Below, piece by piece: positions 46,701 through 60,260 of a stretch of 64,000 nucleotides of DNA. The stretch is taken from NCBI GenBank assembly GCA_003194525.1, contig NBIV01000015.1:372001-436000 (forward strand). The letters are read 5' to 3'. The first letter of the stretch is position 1. Every line of letters begins with the position of its first letter. A program made the position numbers and the translations under genes. Origin of the DNA: Gracilariopsis chorda. Taxonomy: Eukaryota; Rhodophyta; Florideophyceae; Gracilariales; Gracilariaceae. Under the pieces are notes generated by a model. It searched no databases, was not told the DNA's origin, and saw only the letters and a list, made by a program, of their open reading frames with translations.

Positions 46701-48169
46701 AGTTTCTTCTCTGCCCTTTCTTACAGGTTTTTGTCATCCCAGTGCCGAAGGTCGGCTTAATATCCCCAATTTTTCCCTGCTTTGCGTCCTGACGTAAAGC
46801 AGGCAGTGTCAATGCCGTTTTTGTACGGTCTTTGTCACCCTTGTTTTCTTTCAGGACCTACGGTTCGTGTACACGGATACGTTGTACTGCCTTTCCACTC
46901 TGCTTGCAAGTCAAGATGCCATCGCCTGGAGTTATGCCCTGCTAGTGCCAATCGTATCCAAACACTCCATCGCCGAGTCTACCCTTTACAGGAGAGATAT
47001 TATGGACACTTTTGGTGGTCATCTCCGCCCGCGTGGTTTTGCCCCACAACAGCCGGCGCTGCGGAATAGGTAGGCGATGTAATGCAGTAAGATCTAACCA
47101 CGTGGGTCATGCAGCGTGCGCTGTACCAAATGGTGAGTATGGTACGTGGAGTAGAGTGGCTATCAAATTAGAGAACTCAGTTGTTTAATAAATTTAGATA
47201 GGTAGTGATACTCCGCTACTGTGGCGTGAGACCACTCAAGTAGAGCCAGTGCTAACGCATGCTGGGTGGCAGAGTGCACCTGACGTTCAGCTTTATTTAC
47301 GCTTAAGGTGGTTGCAGCTCTCCCTCTCCAATAATGGTAAAGGTAAGCACCTCTTGGCTTAGTGCGATTGCATTTCGTTTTAACAGTCAATCATCTGGTA
47401 TAGATAAGAAAGTTCACGATTAAGTAGACCGTGTGACCTGCAAACCCAACAGAACCAACTGGTTACGGGTAGCCCGCCCGTTATCTCACGCCCCTAGTGG
47501 TTTGATGCTTCCACTCTATTCTGGTATCCAACTTCCACCCTTCAGGTTGAGCGCTCGTGGCGCTCCGGCCAAAGGTTGTCAGAAAGAACTACCCAGCTGG
47601 TACTTGACACCCAATTAGTTGTAACACAGACAATTCAGGATATAATCGCGACCGCTCTTAAGTCGCAGCCGACCTCACGACCCTCACGGAGTAAAGACAA
47701 CCAAGCGCTCCGCTCTTCATTGAGCTTGGCTGTCGAGCAAGTACGGCTACAATTGTGTAGATTCTTTCCGTCAGTTTCGGAAACGTTATCCCTCTTGCCC
47801 ACTGAGGAGGCGCTCCGCCGTCGTATACGGTACTAGGAATTTCTTTTCATTGTGCTCTTATCGCTCATCTCTGTTGTCTTTCACAGTCAATACGGACACT
47901 TTCTCCACCATGACTTGCTGGGTTTGGCATATTAGATGGAAGTTGTTTCTTATTTCTTTATTCCATTGTTTCGTCCCGGATGAACTGCCGTTGGTAAGAA
48001 TACGCATCCCATTCTTTTTGGACCATCAAAATCCCGAGTCCCAATCTCTGTCTTTAAATCAGGAAGAGATAGCCCGAGGTAATGCCTTGGCAGTGCCCAT
48101 CCTATCGAACAGCTCAACTACCGAGGTACCTCATGCGATGGCAAAGCTGAAAACCTTGACTATGTAACC
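46701..48169 (+). other. Possible spliced or decayed gene remnant
   Basis: Plus-strand frames at 46782-47069, 47433-47618, 47576-47836 and 47850-48167 are separated by pyrimidine-rich runs ending in CAG (near 46729, 46854 and 47886) that resemble splice acceptors. The frame at 47576-47836 reads like protein (SLAVEQVRLQLCRFFPSVSETLSLL). Short inverted repeats such as GAGCGC/GCGCTC near 47549 recall the E1 style. It could be an intron-containing host gene or an old element. Confidence 0.25.
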
Positions 48170-51100
48170 ACTGTGGCAGAATGTGTTTTCTCGTAGCTGG
48201 GGTTTGCGTTACAATTGCATTGGTACTACACGCTTACTAGAGATGTTGTAAGGCGTAGCGCACTACTCAATGATGGGGCGAACTGCTGGATGACCAGCAC
48301 AGCAACATCCACCAGAGATGGCATGTGACAGAAGTAAGTACAACGAAAGCAGCTGAAATGGGCGTTGTATCCAAACTTATGCATCATTTTTGAAAGGAAA
48401 ACCCTTGCCTGTAGGCGGCAAGAGTGTTGACTGAACCAGCACGCTGGATGGGAATCCACAAATCTCAGAATTTCAAAATCACAAATACAGCCGATGAACA
48501 ACGACAATTACCGATGTAAGTGGTAGAAGCGGATCATGTTTAGTGCAAAGTGCTTGCTCTCAGTACATCCTTCCAAATCCATCGCTACTGCACCCCACTT
48601 GGTCGTTACACACAGTGCCTGGTGTGGCGATTCCCGTATTGAGGTGATAATGTAGCACTTCGGAAAGTGAGAGGTGTTACATAGGCTCTCATGTGTCACT
48701 GCCTAAATCAAAAGCGCACGAAGAGACGCGTTTTTGCAATATACCCAAAGAGAGATTTTTGTGAAACGAGGAGTGCGGTGAGAGAATGGTTTGCAATTTC
48801 CCATTGCACGTAGAAGGCTACCAATCGGCATACCGGCGTTTCGAAATCAGCATCTATAACCTATTTATGAATTGTTCCCTCGGAAGCTATGTGGAGGGCC
48901 TATGGTACGCAGATCGAGTGCTGAGGACACATTTTGCATTCAATTATCACTGAGAACTCACGTTTTTAAAAGCGGCCACACTCCAATTGTGATCCCGCGA
49001 CAATCAGAAAGAGAAGATATTGTAAGTTTTTGTTCCAAAGGTGCCACTCTGAAATATGCATGAACTCCGAGATTCTTGAATATTATTGCAACTGCAGTTC
49101 TTAAAGTGAGAGAATTTCTTATTTGGGTAGCTTCCTGGTGGTTTCAAGTGTGATCGGCAAACCTGGTCCATGATAAATAATTCTTTGTACACTTGACAGC
49201 TTTGCCATCTCACAGTCACTTTGCTTGGCGTGGGTTATCCGTTGTGCAGCAAAATGAAATTCAACAGAAATGTTCCGTTGCAATCATTGTCTGATTACCT
49301 CAACCCTGCGTTAGCTTTCTATTCCTCTTTCCTGGTACTTATGACGAACCGCGAGCTTCTGTGGGTCCGACCGTCTTGAAAGAGGGTGGAGACGCACTCC
49401 ATGTTGGGGTATTCCGGCTTTTGCGTGGACGGTCACTTTATGTATCTCTCTATCCATGGATGCAAATAAAATCCACAATGTTGTGAATTGCGTTTTTGCG
49501 ATACCCCGCTCTTGCAGGAATTTTACGTTCCAGCTGCGCCATGTTCTGCCGACCTGGAACTCAATATCTAACTGTTATTTCTGACAGTCCGGCGTTTTGT
49601 TCACTTATTCCTACTCCAATGTTTACAGCTGGTGCCGTGTCCAGACTTCGGAGGCACACTGCCTCAAACTGGGGTTGCGTGCCATATTCAAGTGGTACCA
49701 TATACGCATCGCCTCGCTTAGCTATTGCTAAAATGCCAGTATACATCGACGAGCTCAACGTAGTATTGCAACTATGAACAGAACTCGGGAAACAATTCCC
49801 CATAGTATGTAGTACGTTTTAATTTTGAACGGTGGCCTCTAGCAGCGATGCAAACCCAGATTCTTGGGAGTGAGACGAAAGCTACTACCGGGTTCTCCCC
49901 TGCGAGTTAAACTAATTTCACAGCGATACTAGACCCATATCGATACTTCTAACCACATTTGGAGGCAATGATAGCGACAAAGAATACGTTGTGGCATAGG
50001 ACTCTGTTTCTGACCGTGTTTTGGCACCAACTACAGTTGGAGAAGGCGATACTCACTCTGGAAGATCCTGCTTCTGTGGTGTGCTTACCGTAGGTCTTCC
50101 CAGTGTTCCTTGGTGTGCATACCGTGGTGACAGCAATTAATATTCACCTGAGCGATGGAATCCTTCCCGTACTTCAGTCGAAGAGTCTATGAAAGTATTA
50201 TGCATGGATGGTGTTACAATCTGGAGAAAAAGTTAGCCATTACGGCCTATAGCATCCAGCTCGGCTGGGTTATCTGAAAAAGCTCTGAAAGGACCTTGAG
50301 GGTGTTGTAGATTAATTGGGAGCTTAAACACAGATGTATCCGGTGGTCGTAAAGCGGTAGAACATAAAATAATTTTTTGCATACTGAGAAGTGCAAGTAG
50401 AGTGCAATATTCAAAAGTCTTGCGCTTCATGCGATCTTAGGCAGAACTCCGTTCGTAGTACAGAGCGTTACATCTGGCACGAGTTATTACACTTTTTCAA
50501 TTCTCGAATGTCGCGCGGGTCACAGATGGAGTGTGTCTCGTTTCGAAGAACTGAAGTCTGGGTGCAAAGTGAATGCAAAGTGTATCCCCAACATTTCATC
50601 TGCATACTGTCAGGGCGTCACGTATCTTCCAATGAGGTACTTCTTGTATAGGGTAGAAATGCATATTTTAAAAAAGTACGCATGCAATCGGGCGAGCTTC
50701 CATATGTCATCCAGGACTGCATTCCGGCCTTCGAAGGCCCTTCTCTTTGGCAACAATTTTATTAAGTTAGAAACGTTTCCTACCATTGGGTATGACCCAA
50801 AGTCCTTAGTCTTGGATCATCACTCAGATCTATTAAACTGGTCTATGAGTTGCGTCTTATCGCACCACACCAATCACATTACTCTACTCGTAGTCCTTGC
50901 TTACCACGTACTCACTGCGCATTCGCACCCTAGAAGAAAATCTTGGAGTAAAACGAGTGCCGTTGGAGCAAGCGTGGCTTTTACAGATAAAGCACGGAGG
51001 GTGAGTGAAGCTCATCCGGAGCCCTCTGAACCTGTGTTTCCGGCCTCCACTTGAGGTGCTCAAGTGGAGCATCCAAAGTGGGCGACTAGTACGCAGATAT

Positions 51101-51177
51101 AGTGTTAGCCATACATCTTGCGTTCAATATACACTCCAACTGCACTCCTTTGGAAGCGGCCATGCTTCATTTGCAAT
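48170..51177. other. About 3 kb without a supported gene
   Basis: Only short frames in all directions (the longest is at 50533-51054, without motifs). No repeat family, LTR or RNA gene was recognised. Its right edge is the target duplication of the solo LTR. Confidence 0.45.
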
Positions 51178-52011
51178 TGTGGTGCAACGCCCCAAAGGGG
51201 AGAAACACCGAAAGACGTTCGGGATCTTTCCTCCGTGGAGGTGAACCCAGTTGGGTAGGGCCCCTCTAGGGGTGGCACGGCGGAGCCGGTTTGTAAGACC
51301 GAGGCCACCCTTTGCGACTAGCGCAAGAGGGTTTAGGACAAGAATCGGTATCCGCGAGAGCGTTAATGCATCCTCGCCAGAGTTAGATTTCCACGTAAGT
51401 GGGGGTGCATGAGCGGATGCGCACACGAGAGCCGCGGATAGCGGGAGGTGCTACCCTAAAAAGAGGATAAAGGAAGGGCAAAGAGGAAGAAGAGAGGACG
51501 AAGTAAGTCGCGAGAGCGACGGGGGCGAACGGCAATGCCGGTAACAATATCCCTATACAGGGCGAAACACCAATGCAATAGGAATAATATGACTCCCAGT
51601 GATGGGTCCCTTTAGATGTGCAAAGGGGTTAGATGTCCCGTCGTTCACGGCGTTTCCCTCCAAGGAGGCGTAGAGCACGCGCGCAAGCGGTAACAAGTAG
51701 AGCCAATTCCTCAGGTTGGGGTCCCTTGTTGGGGAAGGTTTATTGGTGCGACGGCAGTGCGCCGTCGCACTAAGTACTAACTTCCCATAAATGGGTGTGA
51801 AAATAATAAATAAAATTAACTGAAGTACTCCATATTCAGTGGCAACATCCACTATTGTGGCCAACCGCCAATTGACCAAAACCGTGTCCCACGTGTCCAT
51901 ATCCACCATTGTGGGGCGTAGTTCATATACAAACTACACAACCGATAATATCGGGAAAGCATTCAAGTACCGTTGGTACCAAGAATCCCTCCCTGAGGGC
52001 GTTGCACTTCA
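51178..52011 (-). repeat. Solo LTR of the E1 family
   Basis: An 834-bp LTR in minus orientation (begins TGAAGTGCAACGCCC on the minus strand, ends GCACCACA), flanked by a perfect GCAAT target duplication at 51173-51177 and 52012-52016. It is clearly diverged from the E1 LTRs, but the stem-loops are retained, including the 10-bp GTGCGACGGC/GCCGTCGCAC stem. A nine-base insertion relative to E1 creates a new GTACC-AAC-GGTAC stem near 51968-51980. Confidence 0.95.
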
Positions 52012-53028
52012 GCAATCTTTGCAACGTCCAAAAAATAAAGAAACTGCAATATTTGTGCTGGAGGTTTTCATTTGGAGAACAAACGGATTTCTGCGTGAAA
52101 GCAAATGAGTTGTGAGACCGTTAAGTATTGCATTCTGACTGCAACCCTCAAGGTACAATAATTTCTTTTAGGTGCAGCTAAGGGAAGTCTATAGGACTTC
52201 GCCCCTTCCAACGGCATCCGTATCTCTTGGTTTATTTTTGGGGATCACCCCGAGCTACCGAAGTACTCAGCAGTACCACTGGTGGTGCCAAGCGAATCAG
52301 CATCTGGACCTAGAAGACATATTCGACGTCGCTGTGTGGTACCAACTGTTCATTCGAATACGAAAGCTAAGCGAGTTCTTTCAAGGTTTCTCAATGCTTA
52401 CGATCACTTCCATATCTAGCCCTATACTTCTCTCTCTGAATACCCAAACTGTACTCTTGCGACCCCCAGGAGGCTGAAAACTGGTGCAAGGTGTTGCACA
52501 GAAGATACCAGGATGGTTCCAACTCGTGGCCTGTAGAGTTCCAGACAACCCCATGTTTCGGCCCAACCCACAACAAACGAGTGACTAGTTACAAAGTTCA
52601 AAGCTGAAAATCGCTTTTATAGGTAATTGGTCAGGGCAAAAGCGCAACCGACGCTCGCAATTCTAGCTGAGGGTGATGTATCCGATCCTCAAGTGCACGA
52701 AACTTCAGATGGGAGAGAATGTCAGATCTCGCGGGACCCTCAATAAAGGACAGACGACGCACTGATGTGTAACGTTCTCGATCGGATTTCGGATCCCATT
52801 TTACTCAGGTCACAAATTTGAAAATGCAGCTCGCTGCTCTGAGTGGGTCGTTGGACCGCTGAAGTGTGCGGTATAGTAGCTAAAGGCACAGCTAAGCGAA
52901 TGCACGAAACCATTCGGGTAGTAATGTGGCCAACGTAGAAAGTGTTACGTGTGGGATTATTTTGCAGAAGAGGGGTGTGCTGTTATTGGATGAGGTACCT
53001 ATATTTTTGTAGAATGGTAACTAATATT
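52012..53028. other. Spacer between solo LTR and Copia element
   Basis: No supported gene. It contains a few hairpins in the E1 style (GAAGTC/GACTTC near 52185-52200, GGGG/CCCC near 52240-52251, ACCAC/GTGGT near 52276-52286), so part may be old element DNA. Confidence 0.4.
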
Positions 53029-56000
53029 TGTGAGAAACCTGCAATGTCCGTATGGCAACATCTGGTGCAAAGGGCAGCACAAAGATCTGTGCTGCGCGGA
53101 CAGCATTTTTGGTGCTAATTTGCACCAAGTATTTGTGTAAAGCGTTCCAAAACGGAATGCCCGGTGTTGCTCCAACGAGCAAATGAAGCAGGCACCGAAA
53201 GATACAAAAGTTCGAACGAGTCTGCTCCTTAGTTACTGGAAGCTAGAGACCGTTTAGTAGAGTAGCTATGAAAGTAACCTGGTGACGTTGGAACTAGAAC
53301 CAATCTTCTTACTCAGAAATCCTACCTATCCTTTGAACAGGTTATAGGGACCCCTCACGCGCTGCTATCGAGCTCTCAGATTCTCGTAATCACTCTCAGT
53401 GTTCGCTCTGCCAACATACACGATGGCTGAAAGTTTGTTTGACGCGGCAAACGTATTCCGCTGCTAAAGGCCGACCACTACTTCATGTGGTCCCAGAAAG
53501 TTGAGTTGGTACTACGCTCGAAGGGTGTTTGGAGACTGGTGACGGGGAATGAGATGAAGCCAGAAACAGATGAATAGATTCTGAAGTTCGATACAAGATT
53601 TTACACTGCATTGTCGTGCATTCTGCTTTCAGTTCACGAATCATGTGTTGCTCCGGTTGTGAACATGCGTGATCCATCTGCAATGTGGGCGAAACTGAAG
53701 TCTGAATTTGAAATGTTATCGCAAGCACGCATCGACGCACTACTGAAAAGGTACCAGGATACGTGCAAGGATGCATCGAAAACCGTTTTAGACTACATCA
53801 ACCGTCTGGCAGTCATAGAAATAAAGCTTGGTGGCATAGGCCATACTGTATCGGACACTGAGAAATTTTGTGCAATTCCCAGAAGCATAACGAATGATTT
53901 TAATCTTACGCTTGAGGTAATCAACCAGACTGGGACATCATTGAAGGATGCCGTACCTAGGCTTATCGCGAGGGAATTGCAACTCACAAAACAGGACAGG
54001 ACGTGCAACAGTGTTGAACGGAAAGCTAGAGCCCTCCACACAGGTAGTAAGAAGTCTGGGACCAAGTCCCAGAATGAAAGTCGATGTTTCTTCTGTAAGA
54101 AGAACGGCCATAAAATGAAGAACTGTTGGCATAATCCTGAGAGTAAGAACTAAAAGGGTGAAGAGAAGCCCTGTGACAAAGATCATGACAACACGGGAAG
54201 TGATGATGATCATGATGTAGTTGCCTGTTTGAATGTAGTTCTCTTGGGAAACGAGAAGACCAATAAAGATGAAGAAATTGATCTCCAATGTGAAGCTCAG
54301 CATACGAAGCACAACGTGATGTTAAGAGAAACAGGATACGTTGCGAACCATAGAGTACGATCAGGACAGGAGACTCGTTGGTACTTGGACTCTGATGCAT
54401 CGAAAAACATGAACAACAATGCGCATTACTTTGTACACGAGCTATAGTCGTCAGATAAGAAGCATGTATCTGTGGGCGACGGAAGCAGGATACAAGTGAA
54501 CGGCCAAGGAGAAGTAGAATGCTGGGCAATCGATGGACAAGGTGAACTCGTCAAGATCCATCTATATGATGTTCTGAATGTTCCACAGCTCTTATGTAAT
54601 CTGCTCTCCATTAGTGCTATACGTTGCAGAGCCTTTATAAAATCGTCCCTGTCGAAAGAAGATGGGAATGGAATTAACGTGCTACTGAAGCAGAAGAGCT
54701 CCAATATCCTGATGATGGGCGAAGAGCTTTCTGAAGGGCTTTATGAGAAGGAACTCGAGCCCCATGACCACTGGGACAAGTCACTCATTACCTGTACGCC
54801 AGAGAACGTTACGATAATCTGGCAAAGACGCCTTGGACATGACAGTGCAGACTACATCAGAAGAACTCTAATGCAACTCAGCAGTGTGAGACCAGAACCT
54901 ATCCAGGAAATCGGCAATTGTGAACCTTGTGCGGAGGGAAAAGCTAGGCGTAAGCCACGCCGTCCAAACTCAGCGTCGAGCGAAGACATGGAGCTGCTCG
55001 ACTTCATACACTCAGACTTTATGGGTCCGATAAATGTCGAGAGTCTCAGAAAGTCGAAGTATATCGTGACAGCATACGATTACAACAGTTGCGTGTCTGC
55101 CGTAAGGTTCATAAAAACCGTAGCCAAGTGGAAAGCATGATGAAGGACATGATCACGATGTTTGAAACGCAGTGTGGTCGTCAGGTCAAGCGTTTTAGGT
55201 TTGATTATGCAAAGGAATACCTATCGAATTCGCTGACGACCTGATTCAAGAGCAAAGAAGTAATCCTTGAAGGTTCCCCTCCATACAGTCCGGAATCTAA
55301 TGGAAAGGCCGGGCACCTCAACCGAACTCTGTACGACAAAGTGTGGACCATGCTACGAACAATATATGGCACACCTCGCTGCCGTCAACTGTGGGCTGAA
55401 GGAGTCAATACTGCGAACTACTTACGAAACCGTACATTCGTTCAAAGAGAGGGCGAACCGGATATGACTCCGTTCTAGGCATTCACGGGACAGAAGCCTG
55501 AAATGGGTCATGCTAGGCCATTTGGTGCACAATGTTACATAAAAATGCCTTGCAAACGACGCCAACGCAGTGCAAAGTACGACAACAGAACTATCAAAGG
55601 AGTATTGGTGGGTTGCGAAAGCGGGAAGTGTTACAAGGTGTACATCCTAAACGAGAATCATATAATGGTTTTGAAGAATGTGGACTTTAATGAGAAATTA
55701 ATAGGCTGGAACCAACAACACACCGCCACAGCAGAAGACGTGGACCTGGCTGGGGTCCAGCAAGAAGGAGTCGTAGAAGATTTGCAGTTGAAAAATGTGG
55801 CCCTGGATGAAGATGATCAATTGACCGCAGAACATGTGAAAGATGAGGACGTACCCGTCGATACACAAAGAGACCTTCCCTACGATCCCTAAATGGTAAC
55901 TTCCTGCTCTGCAGAGCCCAGGACGTCTACTAGAATGCATCAGAAGCCGCAGAGATTCTCACCAAACACAGTGCTAGCCATGCTAACTCGTGATACGCTG

Positions 56001-57887
56001 GGAAACTGCGATGATGACAATCCTCTGACTGTGTGTGACGCTCTACGGGGTACAGACGCCCACCAGTGGAGGGCTGCGATGCGCGAAGAGATGGCACACA
56101 TAAAAACCAGATCTGTGTGTACACTCGTACAACTTCCACGCGACTGCAAGCCTATTAGCAACAGATGGAATTTCTTGAGGAAGCATGACGAAGGTGGTAA
56201 TCTTGATCGTTATCGCGTGCGATCGGAAGCTCTAGGATTCACCCAGAGGCCTGGCCTGGACTAAAAAGAGCTATTTTCTCTTATTTTTAAGTATAGCACA
56301 GTTAGAACCGTTCCGTCGTTGATGACAAACAAAGATTTGAACAGCAGTCAGTTCGACGTACGCACAGCATTTGTATATGGCGAACTCAACGAAAATCTCT
56401 ATATAAAGCTCCTTCAGGGCTTTGTGTACCAGGCAAAGCCAAAACTCTGTGTAAAAACTGAACAAGGCTATCTAAAGCATTAAGCAGGCATCAAGAGCCT
56501 GGAGGACTAACTTCAAGACAATCATGAAGACCTTTGGCTGCTCTGTATCCGAGAGTGACCCTGGACTGTTATTTATTGGACAAGGCGCACACAAGATCAT
56601 TATCCTCGTATGCATAGACGATGGAATCGTCATCGGCAAGGATAATGCCACGCTCTACGAATTTGGTGACAATCTGGAAGAGCATGTCAATATTCGAATC
56701 TACGATGAACTTCGAAAGTTCCGAGGCATGATTATTGAGCGCAATAGAGACCAAAAAACACTCAAGCCTCATAGGGCAACGATGATTTCTCGTTTTGCTA
56801 TTCAGTTCAAGGTCAAAAGTGCTGTTGCTGTGCGAGTACCACTACAAGCTGCGGTCAACAAGGAGGAGGAAGATGAAGAACGTAACCACTTGGCACTACC
56901 GTACAGAGTTCTGGTGGTTCGTTCATGCATATTTGCGAAACTGTATGCCCTGACATAGCCTTTGCTGTGTCTTAACATGCACGCTTTATGCAAAGCTACA
57001 CTCGAGCACACTGGAAGGCAGCGAATCATGTGCTGAAGTACCTACTCAGTACACGGAATATTGCTTTGGTCTACCGTGCAAACAATTATGATGGAGTTGT
57101 TGGCACCTCTGATGCAGACTTTGCAGGACACAAACACAATCGAAAGTCCACCAGTGGGTTTGTGATCCAATATGCAGGTGCTGCAATATCTTGGCGTAGC
57201 AACAAGAAAACAGTAGTTGCCCAATCAACACTGGAAGCCGAGTATGTGGCAACGTTTTTGCAGTTCGACATGGAGTGTGGCTTAGAAGACTGATGAACAA
57301 ACTTCTCGGACATGAAGACAGACTGATCACGATCTATGGAGATAACCAGGGGATGATATCAGTGAGCAAAGAAGAGGATTTGAACGAAAGAACCAAACAT
57401 ATTGAGGTCAAATATCATTTGGTTCGTGATGCTGTTCAAAGCAGAATCGTGAGAGTACTGTACCGCAAAAGTTTTGAATTGGCAGCAGATCTGCTGACCA
57501 AGATTCTTAACAGAGCAACCCATGAAAACTTGGCTGTCATCTTTGGTTTGAAGATTTTGACGTTAGAACGAGAGGGAGTGTGTGAAAACTACAACGTCCG
57601 TATGCCACCATCTGGTGCAATGGGCAGCTAAAAGTTCTGAGCTGCGTGGACGGCATCTTGGATGCTACGTGGCGCCAAGTATTTGTGTAAAGCGTTCTAA
57701 AACAGAATGCCCAGTGTTGCTCCAACGAGCAAATAAAGCAAGCTGTGAAAGATATAATTGTCAAAGGAGTCTGCTCCGTTGTTACCGGAAGTTAAAGACC
57801 GTTAAGTAGAGTAGGTAGAAAGTACGCTGGCGACGTTAAAACTAGAACTAATTTTCCTACTCAGACATCCTACCTATTCTTTAAACA
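53029..57887 (+). mobile_element. E5: broken Ty1/Copia element
   Basis: A plus-strand Copia fossil with LTRs at 53029-53339 and 57581-57887 (311 and 307 bp) and flanks ATATT / ATACT, a target duplication with one change. Parts in order: Gag (53423-54153) with a CX2CX4HX4C zinc knuckle; protease region with WYLDSDAS (about 54380); pre-integrase region TIIWQRRLGHDSADYI (about 54815); integrase core (about 55000-55470); reverse transcriptase (about 56040-56960, including VCIDDGIVIG); and RNase H (about 56990-57500, including STSGFVIQYAGAAISW and LEAEYVATF). A purine tract GAGAGGGAG abuts the 3' LTR. It is broken, with roughly ten breaks. The LTRs differ at very roughly 15-20 percent of positions by eye, so it is old. 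Confidence 0.9.
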
Positions 57888-59485
57888 ATACTTTTTATTA
57901 TTAGAGTATTAGAGTAGATAGAGTAGAGCATCGCACACCACAGGGCGGTTGTGGAGTGGCGATCTGCGTGCAGTGTTTCTGGGGCGCACGCGGGATTCTA
58001 CTTAGGTCCCACGGAAAGCGCCTGCACCTTCACTAAAGCCAGGCTGCATGCCACCAAACGGTCTAGTATCTTGTTGTAGTTGGCGATGAAGACTGTCAAC
58101 TAGCCTTTTATATTAACCCGCACGGAAACTCCATAGAGATACACCACCGCCAGCACACTACGCACGTTCCCTGACCACGTTTTACACAGTGGTCCGTGCG
58201 GTTCTGCAGCTCTCTACCGTCGACTCTTGACTTCAACGGTGTGGATCATTGAGCCTATCTTCCACCTGGGCTTTCTAGGAAACTCTTCTGTTGACCGCTT
58301 AGGTACGTCGGACCAGTCGTCACCTTACTAAAAGCATTGCGCTTCCACACAAAGTGTGCACATTGCACTGGTGAACCAAACTCAGAGCAAAAAGGTGACT
58401 GCAGCAATTCAGACGACCCGACAAAACCTCACATTGAGGTGAAAGCAAATTTCATATTTTTCTGAAATCATTTGTGCATTGATCGTGCATGTGAGTGTAC
58501 ATCTGACACTCTGATGATAGACGGTTAGTATTATGTAGGATAGCATGCGTGATGTCCTACTAATGGAATAATTCAGATGTATGCAAGCCCATAGAAAGTG
58601 GATTCATGTACATCTCTGGCTGGGCTATCTACACCCGCTTTCTGTTAGAAAGAATCTGAGTTACGCCAAGTGCGTGCCGATCACCTCGAAGAGTTTTTCT
58701 GCTGAGTTGAACCTTATAGGGGAGCACAGCTGAACAATTTGAGTGTTCGCTCCCGGTAGCGAGCCGTCTGCCGCTCCACGCGGTTTAGCACTACCGACGC
58801 TTCGCTCGAAGAGCTCATGTAGGCTCTAGATCGAGCTTGACGCTTGCCCAGTCTTGCTCGCCACAGTCGGCGTGTATCGTGGTTGACCACTTAGATCATA
58901 TCAAAATTACATTCAGTTCCATAGGATTCACGAACATTTCGAGGTTCTGTCGAAACAGAAAGCTCCCGCGCCTATCAGACAGTGTGCCAGAAGACGGTTG
59001 ATGTTCCGATCTGCGAATGACCCTGTCCTACCAGACATGCTGGGATCTTCCTACTTGTGGGTCTTCGTCTGTCACTGTTCTCCCGAAGTACCCTACTGCG
59101 TTAAAATACCGTGTTTTGAGACGTGCAACTCAACACACGGCTTCCAGATCGGGAGATGAGTTTTTGGGGCAAATTATGGAGTAAGAAAGAAATTAGAGGT
59201 CTTTGGAACTTTTCTTTGAGTGTGAGCTACATGCAAACAAAACCACTCACTGGAGAATCTAAGACCACATGTAAAATGTATGTATTAGGGTGAAACTGTG
59301 ACAAAGATAGCGTGGGGACGTTTAGAACAGAATCTGCAGATACATGACAGTGACGTGGGGACCGCAATTCAAAAGAGCCGGTAACAGACCTCTTGATGCA
59401 TGAAATACTTTGCACGTAGGAGAAAAAAAGACTAGTATGCGCAGTTGAGCGCTAGCTTTACGGCAGGGAAGAAAATGAAAAAACA
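57888..59485. other. Spacer without supported gene
   Basis: No long frame and no element ends seen. The stretch about 58700-58870 contains several GAGC/GCTC and CGGT/ACCG inverted words. The left part is a short AT-rich run next to the E5 target copy. Confidence 0.4.
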
Positions 59486-60260
59486 TGTAGTGCAATGCGC
59501 GGAGGTGGGAGTGCACCGAAAGATGTTCGGGATCTTCCCTCGTTAGAGGTGAGCCCAGTTGGGTAAAGCTCTCCCAGGAGTGGCACGAATATGTCGGGTT
59601 GTAAGGCCGAGGCCACCCGTTGTGACTTGCGCAGGGAGGTTGAGAAGAGAATCAGGTATCCGCAGAAGTGGTTTGTGGGCGTGGTCGTCCTCTAGAGAGG
59701 TGAGGTTTCCACGTTGGTGGCACGCGCGAGCACGAGCCGTGAGTAGCGGGAAAGCCACCCTGTAAAGGGAAAAGAAAGGGGGGGCTGAGCTACGAGCGTC
59801 GTGACGAAGACTAACGGCAGTGCCGGTAAATAAACCTTATACAAGGCGAACACCAATACAGTTGGAATACAATCCTAATATTAGGGTCCTATTAGACGGG
59901 CGAGCGTGTCAGACGTTCCGTATGCTACGGTGCTTCCCTCCAAGGTGGAGTAGAGAAAACAAGAAGGCGGTGAGGTCTAGAGCCAAATCCCTAGATTGGG
60001 GTCCCTTGTTGAGGAAGGTTTACTGGTGCGACGGCAACTCACCGGCACACTAAATACAGTAACTATCCCACTGTAATAACTAAAAAAATAAATAAATAGA
60101 TAGCAAAATCCTATCCACTACAGTGATACATCCGTGTAACATGTGCAGAGTCCGTTGCCACGGTGCATCCGGCCAAGCCGTGCCACAGAATTGTAGATGA
60201 GCCGAGCAATCGGAAAAATAGTAAGTGCTCAAGATCCATCCCCAGAGGGCGTGCAGTACA
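59486..60260 (-). repeat. Older solo LTR of the E1 family
   Basis: A minus-orientation LTR about 775 bp long, more decayed than 51178-52011, beginning TGTAGTGCAATGC and ending GTGCAGTACA on the plus strand. Flanks AAACA and AAACG suggest a target duplication with one change. The best-conserved part is 59515-60055. Some E1 stems persist with paired changes and others are lost, consistent with an inactive relic. Confidence 0.8.
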
